A program made the translations under genes and the position numbers. The notes under the pieces are model-generated. The model had not been told where the DNA came from and searched no databases. It saw only the letters and a list, made by a program, of their open reading frames with translations. Shown here piece after piece: positions 1-5,190 of a DNA stretch of 5,190 nt (its first letter is position 1; every line of letters begins with the position of its first letter). The DNA is from an uncultured Lachnospiraceae bacterium (GTDB lineage Bacteria; Bacillota; Clostridia; Lachnospirales; Lachnospiraceae). The DNA is taken from assembly GCA_947175305.1 (NCBI GenBank), contig CAMWMO010000151.1:1-5190 (forward strand). The letters are read 5' to 3'.

Positions 1-238
1 GTTCCACTGTATCAAACCCTTTTCCGTCTCTAAGACTTCTATGCCGTTCCACCTTTTTCCTGCTTTCTTCATCAGAAACCTTCATTGTGGCGAGATAATA
101 TTTTCTGCACTCTGCCTCTGCTGCACAGCCGCGTTCATCTGACTTCCCATCCGCATCCTTCTTCATCAGATTATCAGTCAGGCGCTCCGCATAAGCTGAC
201 TTCCCGCTGCCGCTGCCGCCGATCACTAATATCATCAT
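1..238 (-). CDS. cobU: Adenosylcobinamide kinase / adenosylcobinamide-phosphate guanylyltransferase, N-terminal part (cut by left edge)
   Basis: This is the first 79 residues of a CobU/CobP protein; reading is open to the window edge. The family is cytoplasmic: it phosphorylates adenosylcobinamide, then transfers GMP to give AdoCbi-GDP, the activated corrinoid half used by CobS. Visible are the start M-M-I-L-V-I-G-G followed by a P-loop GGSGSGKS (residues 7-14), a beta strand YYLAT (47-51), and D-E-E...KKVERHR (56-67). H66 aligns by eye with the guanylylated His46 of Salmonella CobU. Then comes R..GKGFDTVE (70-79). Between AERL (17-20) and YYLAT lie 26 charged residues where Salmonella has about 8, so there is an insertion of roughly 17. 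The start lies 2 nt after the cobT stop. ATG at 238 and the next in-frame ATG at 235 are both possible, and many homologues begin M-I-L-V, which would suit 235. The family assignment is firm; the C-terminal half is not in the window. Confidence 0.93.
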   Translation of the reverse strand, partial: MMILVIGGSGSGKSAYAERLTDNLMKKDADGKSDERGCAAEAECRKYYLATMKVSDEESRKKVERHRSLRDGKGFDTVE

Positions 239-240
239 CC

Positions 241-1338
241 CTATGTATACCTCTCATATGGTTTCATTTTAATATCCGAAAACAAAGTCCTTCCATGATA
301 AATGCACAATGCCATATCCAGCAGCGACAGCATCATGACGGCCCCCGTTCCTTCCCCCAGCGCCAATTCTCCATCTATGACAGGTTCCAGCCCTAATGCT
401 TTTGTCAGCATCTCCACCGCCGGCTCTTTCCCCTTATGCGACGGAATCAGATATTTTTTCGTTCCCGGTACAAGCCGCTCCGCCAGAAGCGCCGCCGCCA
501 TACTGATCACACCGTCCAATACCACCGGAAGATGGTAGACGGCACCGCCGATACAGACGCCGACAAGTCCCGCAATATCTAATCCGCCCACCGTTTGCAA
601 CACCCGGAAAGGCTCCGCATCGTACAGCCTGTATTTTTCTATCGCTTCCGTAACAATCTGCCCTTTCCGACGCAGTTTCTCTTCGCAGAGTCCTGCACCT
701 CTCCCGGTCACTTCCTCTACTTTACACCTTAACAGAGCGGCTGTGACCGCGCTGCTTGTGGTAGTATTTCCGATTCCCATTTCCCCGGTAGCCAGAATGC
801 GATACCCTTTCCCTTTACTGACCGCCACCATCTCTATTCCCGTATTAATGGCTCTGATGACTTCTTCTCTCGTCATAGCCGGTTCTTGCCTGAAATTCCT
901 TGTCCCGCAGCGAATTTTACGGTCAAGCACTCCCGGTATGGGTTTACTGCTATGGATGCCGATATCAATGGGGATGGTGTCTGCACCGATCATGGCGGCC
1001 ATTTTGCCTACCGAAGACCCTCCCCTTCCCATCTGTGCCGCTACCGCCGCCGTCACCTCCTGTCCCGATTGGCTGACGCCCTCCACTACGATACCGTTAT
1101 CGGCACACATGATGATAACCGCTTTTTTAGCGATATCAATTTCCTCCGTCCCTAAGATCGCACCGATCTGCGCCGTAAGAGATTCAAACCTTCCCATACC
1201 ATCTAACGGCTTGGCAATTCTGTCCCAGTTTCGCAAAATCCGCTTATAGAGTTCCGCATCCGGCTCATTAACCGCAAGTTTCACCCATGATTCTTTTGCA
1301 TTACCGTTATTGCCAATGTGCCTCCCGAAGCATTCCAT
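241..1338 (-). CDS. cobT: Nicotinate-nucleotide--dimethylbenzimidazole phosphoribosyltransferase CobT
   Basis: This 365-residue protein is the usual CobT length (Salmonella 356). The family moves phosphoribose from nicotinate mononucleotide to a lower-ligand base such as 5,6-dimethylbenzimidazole, giving the alpha-ribotide that CobS attaches to AdoCbi-GDP. Visible motifs in order: KPLDGMGR (43-50, family KPPGSLGR), [19 protein letters not shown] (79-97), RGGSSVG (105-111), IPIDIGI (122-128), GEMGIGNTT (185-193), GRGAGL (212-217), [10 protein letters not shown] (251-260), PVVLDG (271-276), PSHKGKEP (299-306) and LGEGTGA (327-333). E329 matches the general base Glu317 of Salmonella CobT, and E186 matches its Glu174. 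The ATG at 1338 has GGAGG at a 6-nt spacing, so I accept this start although it overlaps cobQ by 32 nt. The N-terminus is about 10 residues longer than in Salmonella before KPLDG. cobU follows after 2 nt. The gene appears intact. Confidence 0.96.
   Translation of the reverse strand: MECFGRHIGNNGNAKESWVKLAVNEPDAELYKRILRNWDRIAKPLDGMGRFESLTAQIGAILGTEEIDIAKKAVIIMCADNGIVVEGVSQSGQEVTAAVAAQMGRGGSSVGKMAAMIGADTIPIDIGIHSSKPIPGVLDRKIRCGTRNFRQEPAMTREEVIRAINTGIEMVAVSKGKGYRILATGEMGIGNTTTSSAVTAALLRCKVEEVTGRGAGLCEEKLRRKGQIVTEAIEKYRLYDAEPFRVLQTVGGLDIAGLVGVCIGGAVYHLPVVLDGVISMAAALLAERLVPGTKKYLIPSHKGKEPAVEMLTKALGLEPVIDGELALGEGTGAVMMLSLLDMALCIYHGRTLFSDIKMKPYERYT
250..255 (-). promoter_or_regulatory. Likely ribosome binding site of cobU
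   Basis: GAGAGG lies 11 nt before ATG 238, inside the last codons of cobT (the E-R pair of its YERYT tail). Spacing is on the long side, and it would be 14 nt for ATG 235, which slightly favours the upstream ATG. Translation is probably helped by ribosomes ending on cobT. Confidence 0.5.
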
Positions 1339-2794
1339 ACACTTCCTCCATCTTCAGATGAGCCGACACAACATCTGCCAGTTTATCGTACTGTGTCTCC
1401 TTAAATGCCTTATAATCGGTACAGATCCCGGCTTCCCCATCAGTCCTGCCATTGATGATGATCCCCTTCTTTTTTGCCAGTGCATCCACAAGCGCAGATA
1501 CGATAGCGCCGCTGTCAAATATGCCGTGGACGTAGGTGCCATACACATTTTCATTCTCCTTAGACTGAAAAAACGCCCCATCATCCGCCTGTTCCGTTCT
1601 TCCCATGTGGATCTCATATCCCTCAAAATGCAATCCCGAAAGCGCCGCGAAAACCCCTTTCATCTGATCTACTGTCCCGCGTACCTGACGGCGTATCTTT
1701 TCCCGCCGCAGTTCGGTTGCAACCGGCAGAAGCTCCATACCTTTCATGGTTCCGCCTGCTTCCAGTTCTTCCGGATCGGAAATCTGTCTGCCCAGCATCT
1801 GATATCCTCCGCATATGCCGCAGACGGGTATTTTCTCTGCCAGCTTTTTTACAGCGGCTTCCAGCCCGTTGTCCCGCATCCACTCCAGATCTCCCATGGT
1901 ATTCTTACTGCCGGGCAAAAAGAGCATATCCGGACATCCCAATTCTGACACAGTTGTCACATAGCGGACTGACACCTCCGATATCTGTTCAAATACATTA
2001 AAGTCCGTAAAATTGGAAATTCTGGGATAGCGAATGACCACTATATCAATCTTTCCCCTCCGCTTCCTTGCAAAGCGATCTGTCAAGCTGTCCTCATCCT
2101 CTAATGCGATCTCCATATAGGGAATCACCCCGATCACCGGAATACCGCCCCTATTCTCCAAAATCTCTATGCCAGAATCGAGCAGCGACTGATCTCCCCT
2201 GAATTTGTTGATGATAAGCCCCTTTACTCTCCTTTTCTCCTCCTTTGTCAAAAGCTGCAGCGTTCCCAAAAGCTGGGCAAACACACCGCCTCTGTCGATA
2301 TCGCCCACAAGCAGTACCGGCGCATCCACAAGCTCTGCCATTCCCATATTGACGATATCATTATCACGCAGATTGATCTCCGCCGGACTTCCCGCTCCCT
2401 CGATCACAATGATATCCACCATTTCTTCCAGCTTACGAAAGGCACACTGAATATCCGGAATCAACTTTCGTTTATAGGAAAAATATTCTCTTGCACTCAT
2501 ATTTCCGAAAACCTGGCCGTTTACAATTACCTGAGAGCCGGTATGGTCTGTGGGCTTTAACAAGATCGGGTTCATACACACAAGGGGGCTGAGCCCTGCC
2601 GCTTCCGCCTGCATGACCTGCGCTCTGCCCATTTCAAGCCCTTCCTCGGTAATAAAAGAATTGAGTGCCATATTCTGTGACTTAAAAGGCGCGACCCTAT
2701 ACCCGTCACGTTTCATGATCCGGCACAACCCTGCCGTCAAAAGACTTTTGCCCACCCCGGACATGGTTCCCTGAACCATAATGACCTTCGCCAT
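1307..2794 (-). CDS. cobQ: Cobyric acid synthase, glutamine-hydrolysing (CobQ/CbiP)
   Basis: This 495-residue protein is normal for the family. The cytoplasmic enzyme uses ATP and glutamine to amidate four side chains (b, d, e, g) of adenosylcobyrinic acid a,c-diamide, giving adenosylcobyric acid. The N-terminal dethiobiotin-synthase-like ATPase domain has [10 protein letters not shown] (8-17), [11 protein letters not shown] (36-46), EMGRAQ (54-59), [14 protein letters not shown] (80-93), [23 protein letters not shown] (132-154) and [18 protein letters not shown] (161-178). The C-terminal class I (triad type) glutamine amidotransferase domain has FLPGSKNT (292-299), [12 protein letters not shown] (324-335) with C328 as the expected nucleophile, and GTYVHGIFD (419-427) with H423 as the likely catalytic histidine. 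A GGAGG site 5 nt before ATG 2794 fixes the start. It begins 17 nt after the ABC ATPase stop and its end overlaps cobT. CobB/CbiA also has an ATPase plus GATase layout, but the QNMALNSF and [10 protein letters not shown] signatures identify CobQ. All key residues are present. Confidence 0.97.
   Translation of the reverse strand: MAKVIMVQGTMSGVGKSLLTAGLCRIMKRDGYRVAPFKSQNMALNSFITEEGLEMGRAQVMQAEAAGLSPLVCMNPILLKPTDHTGSQVIVNGQVFGNMSAREYFSYKRKLIPDIQCAFRKLEEMVDIIVIEGAGSPAEINLRDNDIVNMGMAELVDAPVLLVGDIDRGGVFAQLLGTLQLLTKEEKRRVKGLIINKFRGDQSLLDSGIEILENRGGIPVIGVIPYMEIALEDEDSLTDRFARKRRGKIDIVVIRYPRISNFTDFNVFEQISEVSVRYVTTVSELGCPDMLFLPGSKNTMGDLEWMRDNGLEAAVKKLAEKIPVCGICGGYQMLGRQISDPEELEAGGTMKGMELLPVATELRREKIRRQVRGTVDQMKGVFAALSGLHFEGYEIHMGRTEQADDGAFFQSKENENVYGTYVHGIFDSGAIVSALVDALAKKKGIIINGRTDGEAGICTDYKAFKETQYDKLADVVSAHLKMEEVYGMLREAHWQ
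1345..1349 (-). promoter_or_regulatory. Ribosome binding site of cobT (decides its start)
   Basis: GGAGG sits 6 nt before ATG 1338, inside cobQ codons for K-M-E-E-V. It supports the long start of CobT even though that start lies upstream of the cobQ stop, and implies coupling between the two genes. A second GGGAGG (1321-1326) lies just inside cobT but has no usable ATG, GTG or TTG in frame at a suitable distance. Confidence 0.75.
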
Positions 2795-2799
2795 ATTCT

Positions 2800-2804
2800 C
2801 CTCC
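2800..2804 (-). promoter_or_regulatory. Ribosome binding site of cobQ
   Basis: GGAGG (extended GGAGGAG) lies 5 nt before ATG 2794, inside the 17-nt gap after the ATPase stop. It is the strongest SD in the window together with that of cobT. The gap is too short for a promoter or terminator. Confidence 0.75.
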
Positions 2805-2811
2805 GCCTATT

Positions 2812-3600
2812 TCACAGTTTCCCTACCTGCCTGATATAGGCAAGAAGCTTTTCGTCCGCATTTAAATCTTCCTCTCTGATATCAAAAAGCCCCTCGATAA
2901 AATCGGAAGTAAACACTTCATCCGGCGTACCATATCGCAGGACATATTCGCCTTTCAGGCAAAGAATCTTGTCGGAAACGATCTTTGCAAGCTCCAGCTC
3001 ATGCAGGGACATAATGACTGTAAGTCCTTTTTTTATTCTCATTTCCTGCAAAATCGATAAAAATTCAAGTTTATATTTAATATCCAGATATGAAGTCGGC
3101 TCATCCAGAATCAAAATCTCCGGCTCCTGGCAGATCGCTCTCGCAAGCATCACTCTCTGCTTCTGACCGTCACTGATCTTGTCAAAATCCTGTCCGCTCA
3201 GTTCGGTAATATGAATCAGTCCCATCACCTCATCTACGATCCGCTCATCTTCCTCAGATAACACACCAAACCAGCCGGTGTACGGATATCTCCCGGTCGC
3301 TACCACATCCCTGCAGGTCTTCAGCTCCGCCCTGATCTTCTCTGTAAACAATACAGACATTTTCTTTGCCAGGTCACTTGCTTTCATTGCAAGTAAATTT
3401 TCTTCCCCCAGACAGACAGTTCCGCCCAGCAGCTTAAGCTGTCCTGCAATACTTTTTATCACCGTTGATTTCCCTGCCCCGTTGGGCCCGATCAGACTCA
3501 GAATCTCCCCTTTTTGCAGCGTGATCTCTATGTCTTTGATCAGCGGTCTCCGGTCATACCCGACACACATATTCTTCGTGGAAAAATAATAGCGCTTCAT
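2812..3600 (-). CDS. ABC transporter ATP-binding protein, FepC/BtuD type (probable corrinoid importer)
   Basis: This 262-residue nucleotide-binding subunit would sit on the cytoplasmic face of the FecCD-type permease encoded just upstream and power substrate import. Visible: a Y-loop region MCVGYDRRPLIKDI (11-24), Walker A GPNGAGKST (38-46), DVVATGRYPYTG (98-109, typical of iron/B12 family members), signature SDGQKQRVMLARAI (143-156), Walker B ILILDEPTSYLD (162-173) with E167 as the expected catalytic glutamate, and switch histidine H200 in SLHE. Two departures stand out. The Q-loop position reads VLFTEK (83-88) with no glutamine, and the C-motif has SDGQ rather than SGGQ. I recall the same style in Clostridia homologues, so this is probably a subfamily trait rather than decay. 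The ATG overlaps the permease stop as ATGA (4 nt); AAGAGG at 3609-3614 lies 8 nt upstream. The substrate is inferred from neighbours: corrinoid is likely, a ferric siderophore or heme less so. Confidence 0.93.
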   Translation of the reverse strand: MKRYYFSTKNMCVGYDRRPLIKDIEITLQKGEILSLIGPNGAGKSTVIKSIAGQLKLLGGTVCLGEENLLAMKASDLAKKMSVLFTEKIRAELKTCRDVVATGRYPYTGWFGVLSEEDERIVDEVMGLIHITELSGQDFDKISDGQKQRVMLARAICQEPEILILDEPTSYLDIKYKLEFLSILQEMRIKKGLTVIMSLHELELAKIVSDKILCLKGEYVLRYGTPDEVFTSDFIEGLFDIREEDLNADEKLLAYIRQVGKL

Positions 3601-4610
3601 GTCCTTTTCCTCTTCACAATAACCCAGAGCACGACTGGCGCCCCGAAAATAGCTGTCACTGTGCTGATGCTCAGTTCCGTCGGCGCCAGCATGGTTCTGG
3701 CGAGCAGATCACAGAACAGGCAGAATACACTCCCGCCTAAAAAACAGGCCGGTATCATCCAGATCGGCTCTGTCGTGCCCATAAGTCTCCTGACCAGATG
3801 GGGTACCGCGATCCCCACAAAAGAAATCGGCCCTGCAAAGGCTACGATACACGCCGACAAAATACTGGAAAAGATCACAATAAACACCCGCAAAAGCCGG
3901 AGATTCACTCCCACATTCCGCGCATAGGCGTCTCCCAGCTGATAAGCGCCAAGCGGCTTTGACAGCAGAAAGACCGCAATGACGGTCGCCAGGACCACCA
4001 CCGCTATAACCCTCACATTCTCCCATGTCATACCGGAAAAGCTTCCCCGCGACCAATTGTGGAGATTCACGATATCCGCATCCTCCGCAAAAGTTACCAC
4101 CAGCTCCGTGACCGCTGAACAGATGTAACCGATCATGACACCACTTACCACCAGCATCGACATGCTGTTGATTCTGTGGGACAGTAACAGTACGAATCCC
4201 ATCGAAAGCATCGCTCCCGCAAACGCCGAAAGAATCATTGCCGCAGAGGTCACCTTGACCAACCGCCCCATCATAAAGACCATCATAAGCGCCACGGCCA
4301 TTTTGGCTCCCGAAGAGATTCCCAGCACAAAAGGGCCTGCAATGGGATTATTGAAAAAGGTCTGTAAAAGATATCCCGCCAACGCCAGCGCTCCACCGAG
4401 GATCAGAACCGCCAATGCCCTCGGCATTCTGATATCCCACAAAATCCTCTTTACCGTTTCACTGCTTTCCTGCCCTGCAAGTGTTCTCCCGATATCCGAC
4501 AGGGCAATCCCCGCACTTCCGATGCAGACATTCAGCGCAAAAAAGAATCCCATACCTATGCCGAGTAGCATAAAGACTGCAATATATCTGTATTTCCTGT
4601 TTTCACGCAT
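3597..4610 (-). CDS. ABC transporter permease, FecCD/BtuC family (probable corrinoid importer)
   Basis: A 337-residue integral membrane protein, normal for the FecCD/BtuC family, which forms the homodimeric channel through which the binding protein delivers substrate. The first hydrophobic segment is at about 9-27. Family signatures follow: RMPRALAVLILGGALALAGYLLQ (61-83), NNPIAGPFVLGISSGA (87-102), several further hydrophobic helices (about 107-145, 153-174, 201-216, 243-268, 284-300, 318-332), GDAYARNVGVN (226-236), and GPISFVGIAVPHLVRRLMG (260-278), which includes the ATPase-coupling region. A basic KRKR tail ends the protein. Where relatives have ELPVG/ELPIG near the end, this has ELSIS (312-316). 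The frame stays open to an ATG at 4700, but that start would overlap the upstream gene by 56 nt and has no clear SD. ATG 4610 lies 12 nt after AAAGGA; GTG 4619, 9 nt after GAGAGG, is the alternative. It follows the binding-protein stop by 34 nt. Confidence 0.93.
   Translation of the reverse strand: MRENRKYRYIAVFMLLGIGMGFFFALNVCIGSAGIALSDIGRTLAGQESSETVKRILWDIRMPRALAVLILGGALALAGYLLQTFFNNPIAGPFVLGISSGAKMAVALMMVFMMGRLVKVTSAAMILSAFAGAMLSMGFVLLLSHRINSMSMLVVSGVMIGYICSAVTELVVTFAEDADIVNLHNWSRGSFSGMTWENVRVIAVVVLATVIAVFLLSKPLGAYQLGDAYARNVGVNLRLLRVFIVIFSSILSACIVAFAGPISFVGIAVPHLVRRLMGTTEPIWMIPACFLGGSVFCLFCDLLARTMLAPTELSISTVTAIFGAPVVLWVIVKRKRT
3609..3614 (-). promoter_or_regulatory. Ribosome binding site of the ABC ATPase gene, embedded in the permease C-terminus
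   Basis: AAGAGG lies 8 nt before ATG 3600 and is read in the upstream gene as the K-R of its basic K-R-K-R-T tail. With the 4-nt ATGA stop/start overlap this suggests translational coupling, giving matched amounts of two subunits of one transporter. Confidence 0.6.
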
Positions 4611-4622
4611 AGGAATCACAAT

Positions 4623-4634
4623 TCCTTTCCTCTC
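4623..4634 (-). promoter_or_regulatory. Shine-Dalgarno region of the permease gene
   Basis: GAGAGGAAAGGA lies between the binding-protein stop (4645-4647) and the first codons of the permease. AAAGGA is 12 nt before ATG 4610, and GAGAGG is 9 nt before GTG 4619. Either fits, and both argue against the long start at 4700, which has only a weak GAAG upstream. Confidence 0.55.
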
Positions 4635-4644
4635 ATCTGCCAGC

Positions 4645-5190
4645 TCACTGTAACGGGAAAAGATAGTGCATATCCTTTTCCTCCCCCTGAAGCACCGCAT
4701 GTATATCTTCGATTAAATATCCGATGGAGAGGGATTGCTGATACATATCATTTGAAGTACACCAGACATTTTCCTCTTTCACCGCCTTAAAATCCGCTAA
4801 AAGCTCACATTTATCAAGAAGCTCCTCCACATCGGAAACTCCGCCGTCAATAGAGCTGTTATAGATTAAAATATCCGCATCTTTCGCGCCGTTGTAAAAC
4901 TCTTCCACCTGCATATTGTAAGTCGATCGCCTTGTTTCGGGATCGCCCAGATTTTCAAAAATATAATTCCCGCCCGCAAGCTCTATCATCTTGGGAACAT
5001 AATCGGATGCCTGACGCACCTGCACCAGCCCATTGGATGTTATAAAAAAGAAAGCCACCGTCTTATCTGTCTTGGCATCAGCACTCATCCGCGCAAGGAT
5101 TGCCGTCTGCTCTTCAAAAATCCTTTCCGCTTCCTCCTCTTTTCCAAGAAGCGCTCCATAAAACTTCACCCACTCCACTCTTCCCAACGG
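4645..5190 (-). CDS. ABC transporter substrate-binding protein, BtuF/FepB-like, C-terminal part (cut by right edge)
   Basis: The last 181 residues of a periplasmic-binding-like protein of the iron-siderophore/B12 class (type III fold); its signal peptide and N-terminal lobe lie beyond the window. It would capture substrate outside the membrane, probably as a lipoprotein in a Gram-positive cell, and hand it to the permease. The fragment opens PLGRVEWVKFYGALLGKEEEAERIF (1-25), matching the segment after the first lobe that leads into the long backbone helix. It continues with a strand KTVAFFFITSNGLVQVRQASDYVPKMIELAGGNYIF (43-78), a second-lobe motif with ADILIYNS (105-112), L.....LLADFKAVKEENVWCTS (125-146), and an end of the type seen in the family, SLSIGYLIEDIHAVL...D.HYLFPL (153-180). 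A TTG at 5187 is in frame but is an internal leucine, not a start. The order binding protein, permease, ATPase, cobQ supports corrinoid as substrate; a siderophore cannot be excluded from the sequence. Confidence 0.9.
   Translation of the reverse strand, partial: PLGRVEWVKFYGALLGKEEEAERIFEEQTAILARMSADAKTDKTVAFFFITSNGLVQVRQASDYVPKMIELAGGNYIFENLGDPETRRSTYNMQVEEFYNGAKDADILIYNSSIDGGVSDVEELLDKCELLADFKAVKEENVWCTSNDMYQQSLSIGYLIEDIHAVLQGEEKDMHYLFPLQ

Noticed and set aside
85..396. 103-codon open frame on the + strand spanning the cobT/cobU junction
   Set aside because: It crosses two real genes on the other strand and is His/Ser/Arg/Pro-rich with no family resemblance.
743..1249. 168-codon open frame on the + strand opposite cobT
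   Set aside because: It is a shadow of cobT in the opposite strand; the hydrophobic look comes from complementing Ala/Gly/Asp/Glu codons. There is no good SD or family match.
1310..1948. 212-codon open frame on the + strand opposite cobQ
   Set aside because: It lies entirely antisense to a clear cobQ, has no recognisable motif, and its Cys/His/Leu/Phe-rich content is what the reverse complement of coding DNA yields.
2795..2811. Terminator or promoter between the transporter and cob genes
   Set aside because: The gap is 17 nt and filled by a Shine-Dalgarno site; there is no inverted repeat or T-run.
3709..4056. 115-codon minus-strand frame inside the permease gene
   Set aside because: It is an alternative frame of the permease; the true frame carries all FecCD motifs.
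4135..4653. 172-codon open frame on the + strand opposite the permease
   Set aside because: It is antisense to the FecCD permease; Pro/Ser/Thr/Ile-rich, without motif or supporting context.
5185..5187. TTG as a start codon for the binding-protein frame
   Set aside because: The preceding codon is in frame (Pro) and the P-L-G-R-x-E-W-x-K segment is internal in homologues, so this is a truncated gene, not a 180-residue protein.
1..5190. CRISPR, tRNA, rRNA, insertion sequence or other mobile element
   Set aside because: No direct-repeat arrays, tRNA-like folds, terminal inverted repeats or transposase motifs were seen on either strand; coding is continuous.

Overview
The window looks like a piece of a Clostridia (probably Lachnospiraceae-type Firmicutes) chromosome. 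This inference rests on moderate GC content, frequent AGA/AGG, GGA and ATA codons, strong GGAGG-type Shine-Dalgarno sites, and protein styles such as a CobT with 'KPLDGMG' and a CobU with 'YYLATM...RHR..RDGKGF'. No 16S gene or other taxonomic marker is present, so the assignment is soft.

Everything real lies on the minus strand, so transcription runs from position 5190 toward position 1. In that order the genes are: the 3' part of an ABC-transporter substrate-binding protein (BtuF/FepB-like, cut by the right edge), a FecCD/BtuC-type permease, a FepC/BtuD-type ATPase, cobQ/cbiP (cobyric acid synthase), cobT (nicotinate-nucleotide:dimethylbenzimidazole phosphoribosyltransferase), and the 5' part of cobU (adenosylcobinamide kinase/guanylyltransferase, cut by the left edge). 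Gaps and overlaps are tight: about 34 nt, a 4-nt ATGA overlap, 17 nt, a 32-nt overlap and 2 nt. No terminator or internal promoter is visible and no gene-free stretch reaches 300 bases. This is one transcription unit with likely translational coupling.

The genes form a corrinoid uptake and late cobamide-assembly operon. The transporter most plausibly imports a corrinoid. CobQ amidates adenosylcobyrinic acid a,c-diamide to adenosylcobyric acid. CobU phosphorylates and guanylylates adenosylcobinamide to AdoCbi-GDP. CobT activates the lower-ligand base to its alpha-ribotide, and CobS (not in the window, expected past position 1) would join the two halves. The start of the operon, where a cobalamin riboswitch would be expected, lies beyond position 5190.

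I see no wholly new system. The points worth a second look are residue-level departures in known families: an ATPase lacking the usual Q-loop glutamine and with SDGQ in place of SGGQ, a permease with ELSIS where ELPVG/ELPIG is usual, a CobU with a charged insertion after the P-loop helix, and lower-ligand-pocket substitutions in CobT. The SD-in-coding-sequence couplings at the gene junctions are also of interest.
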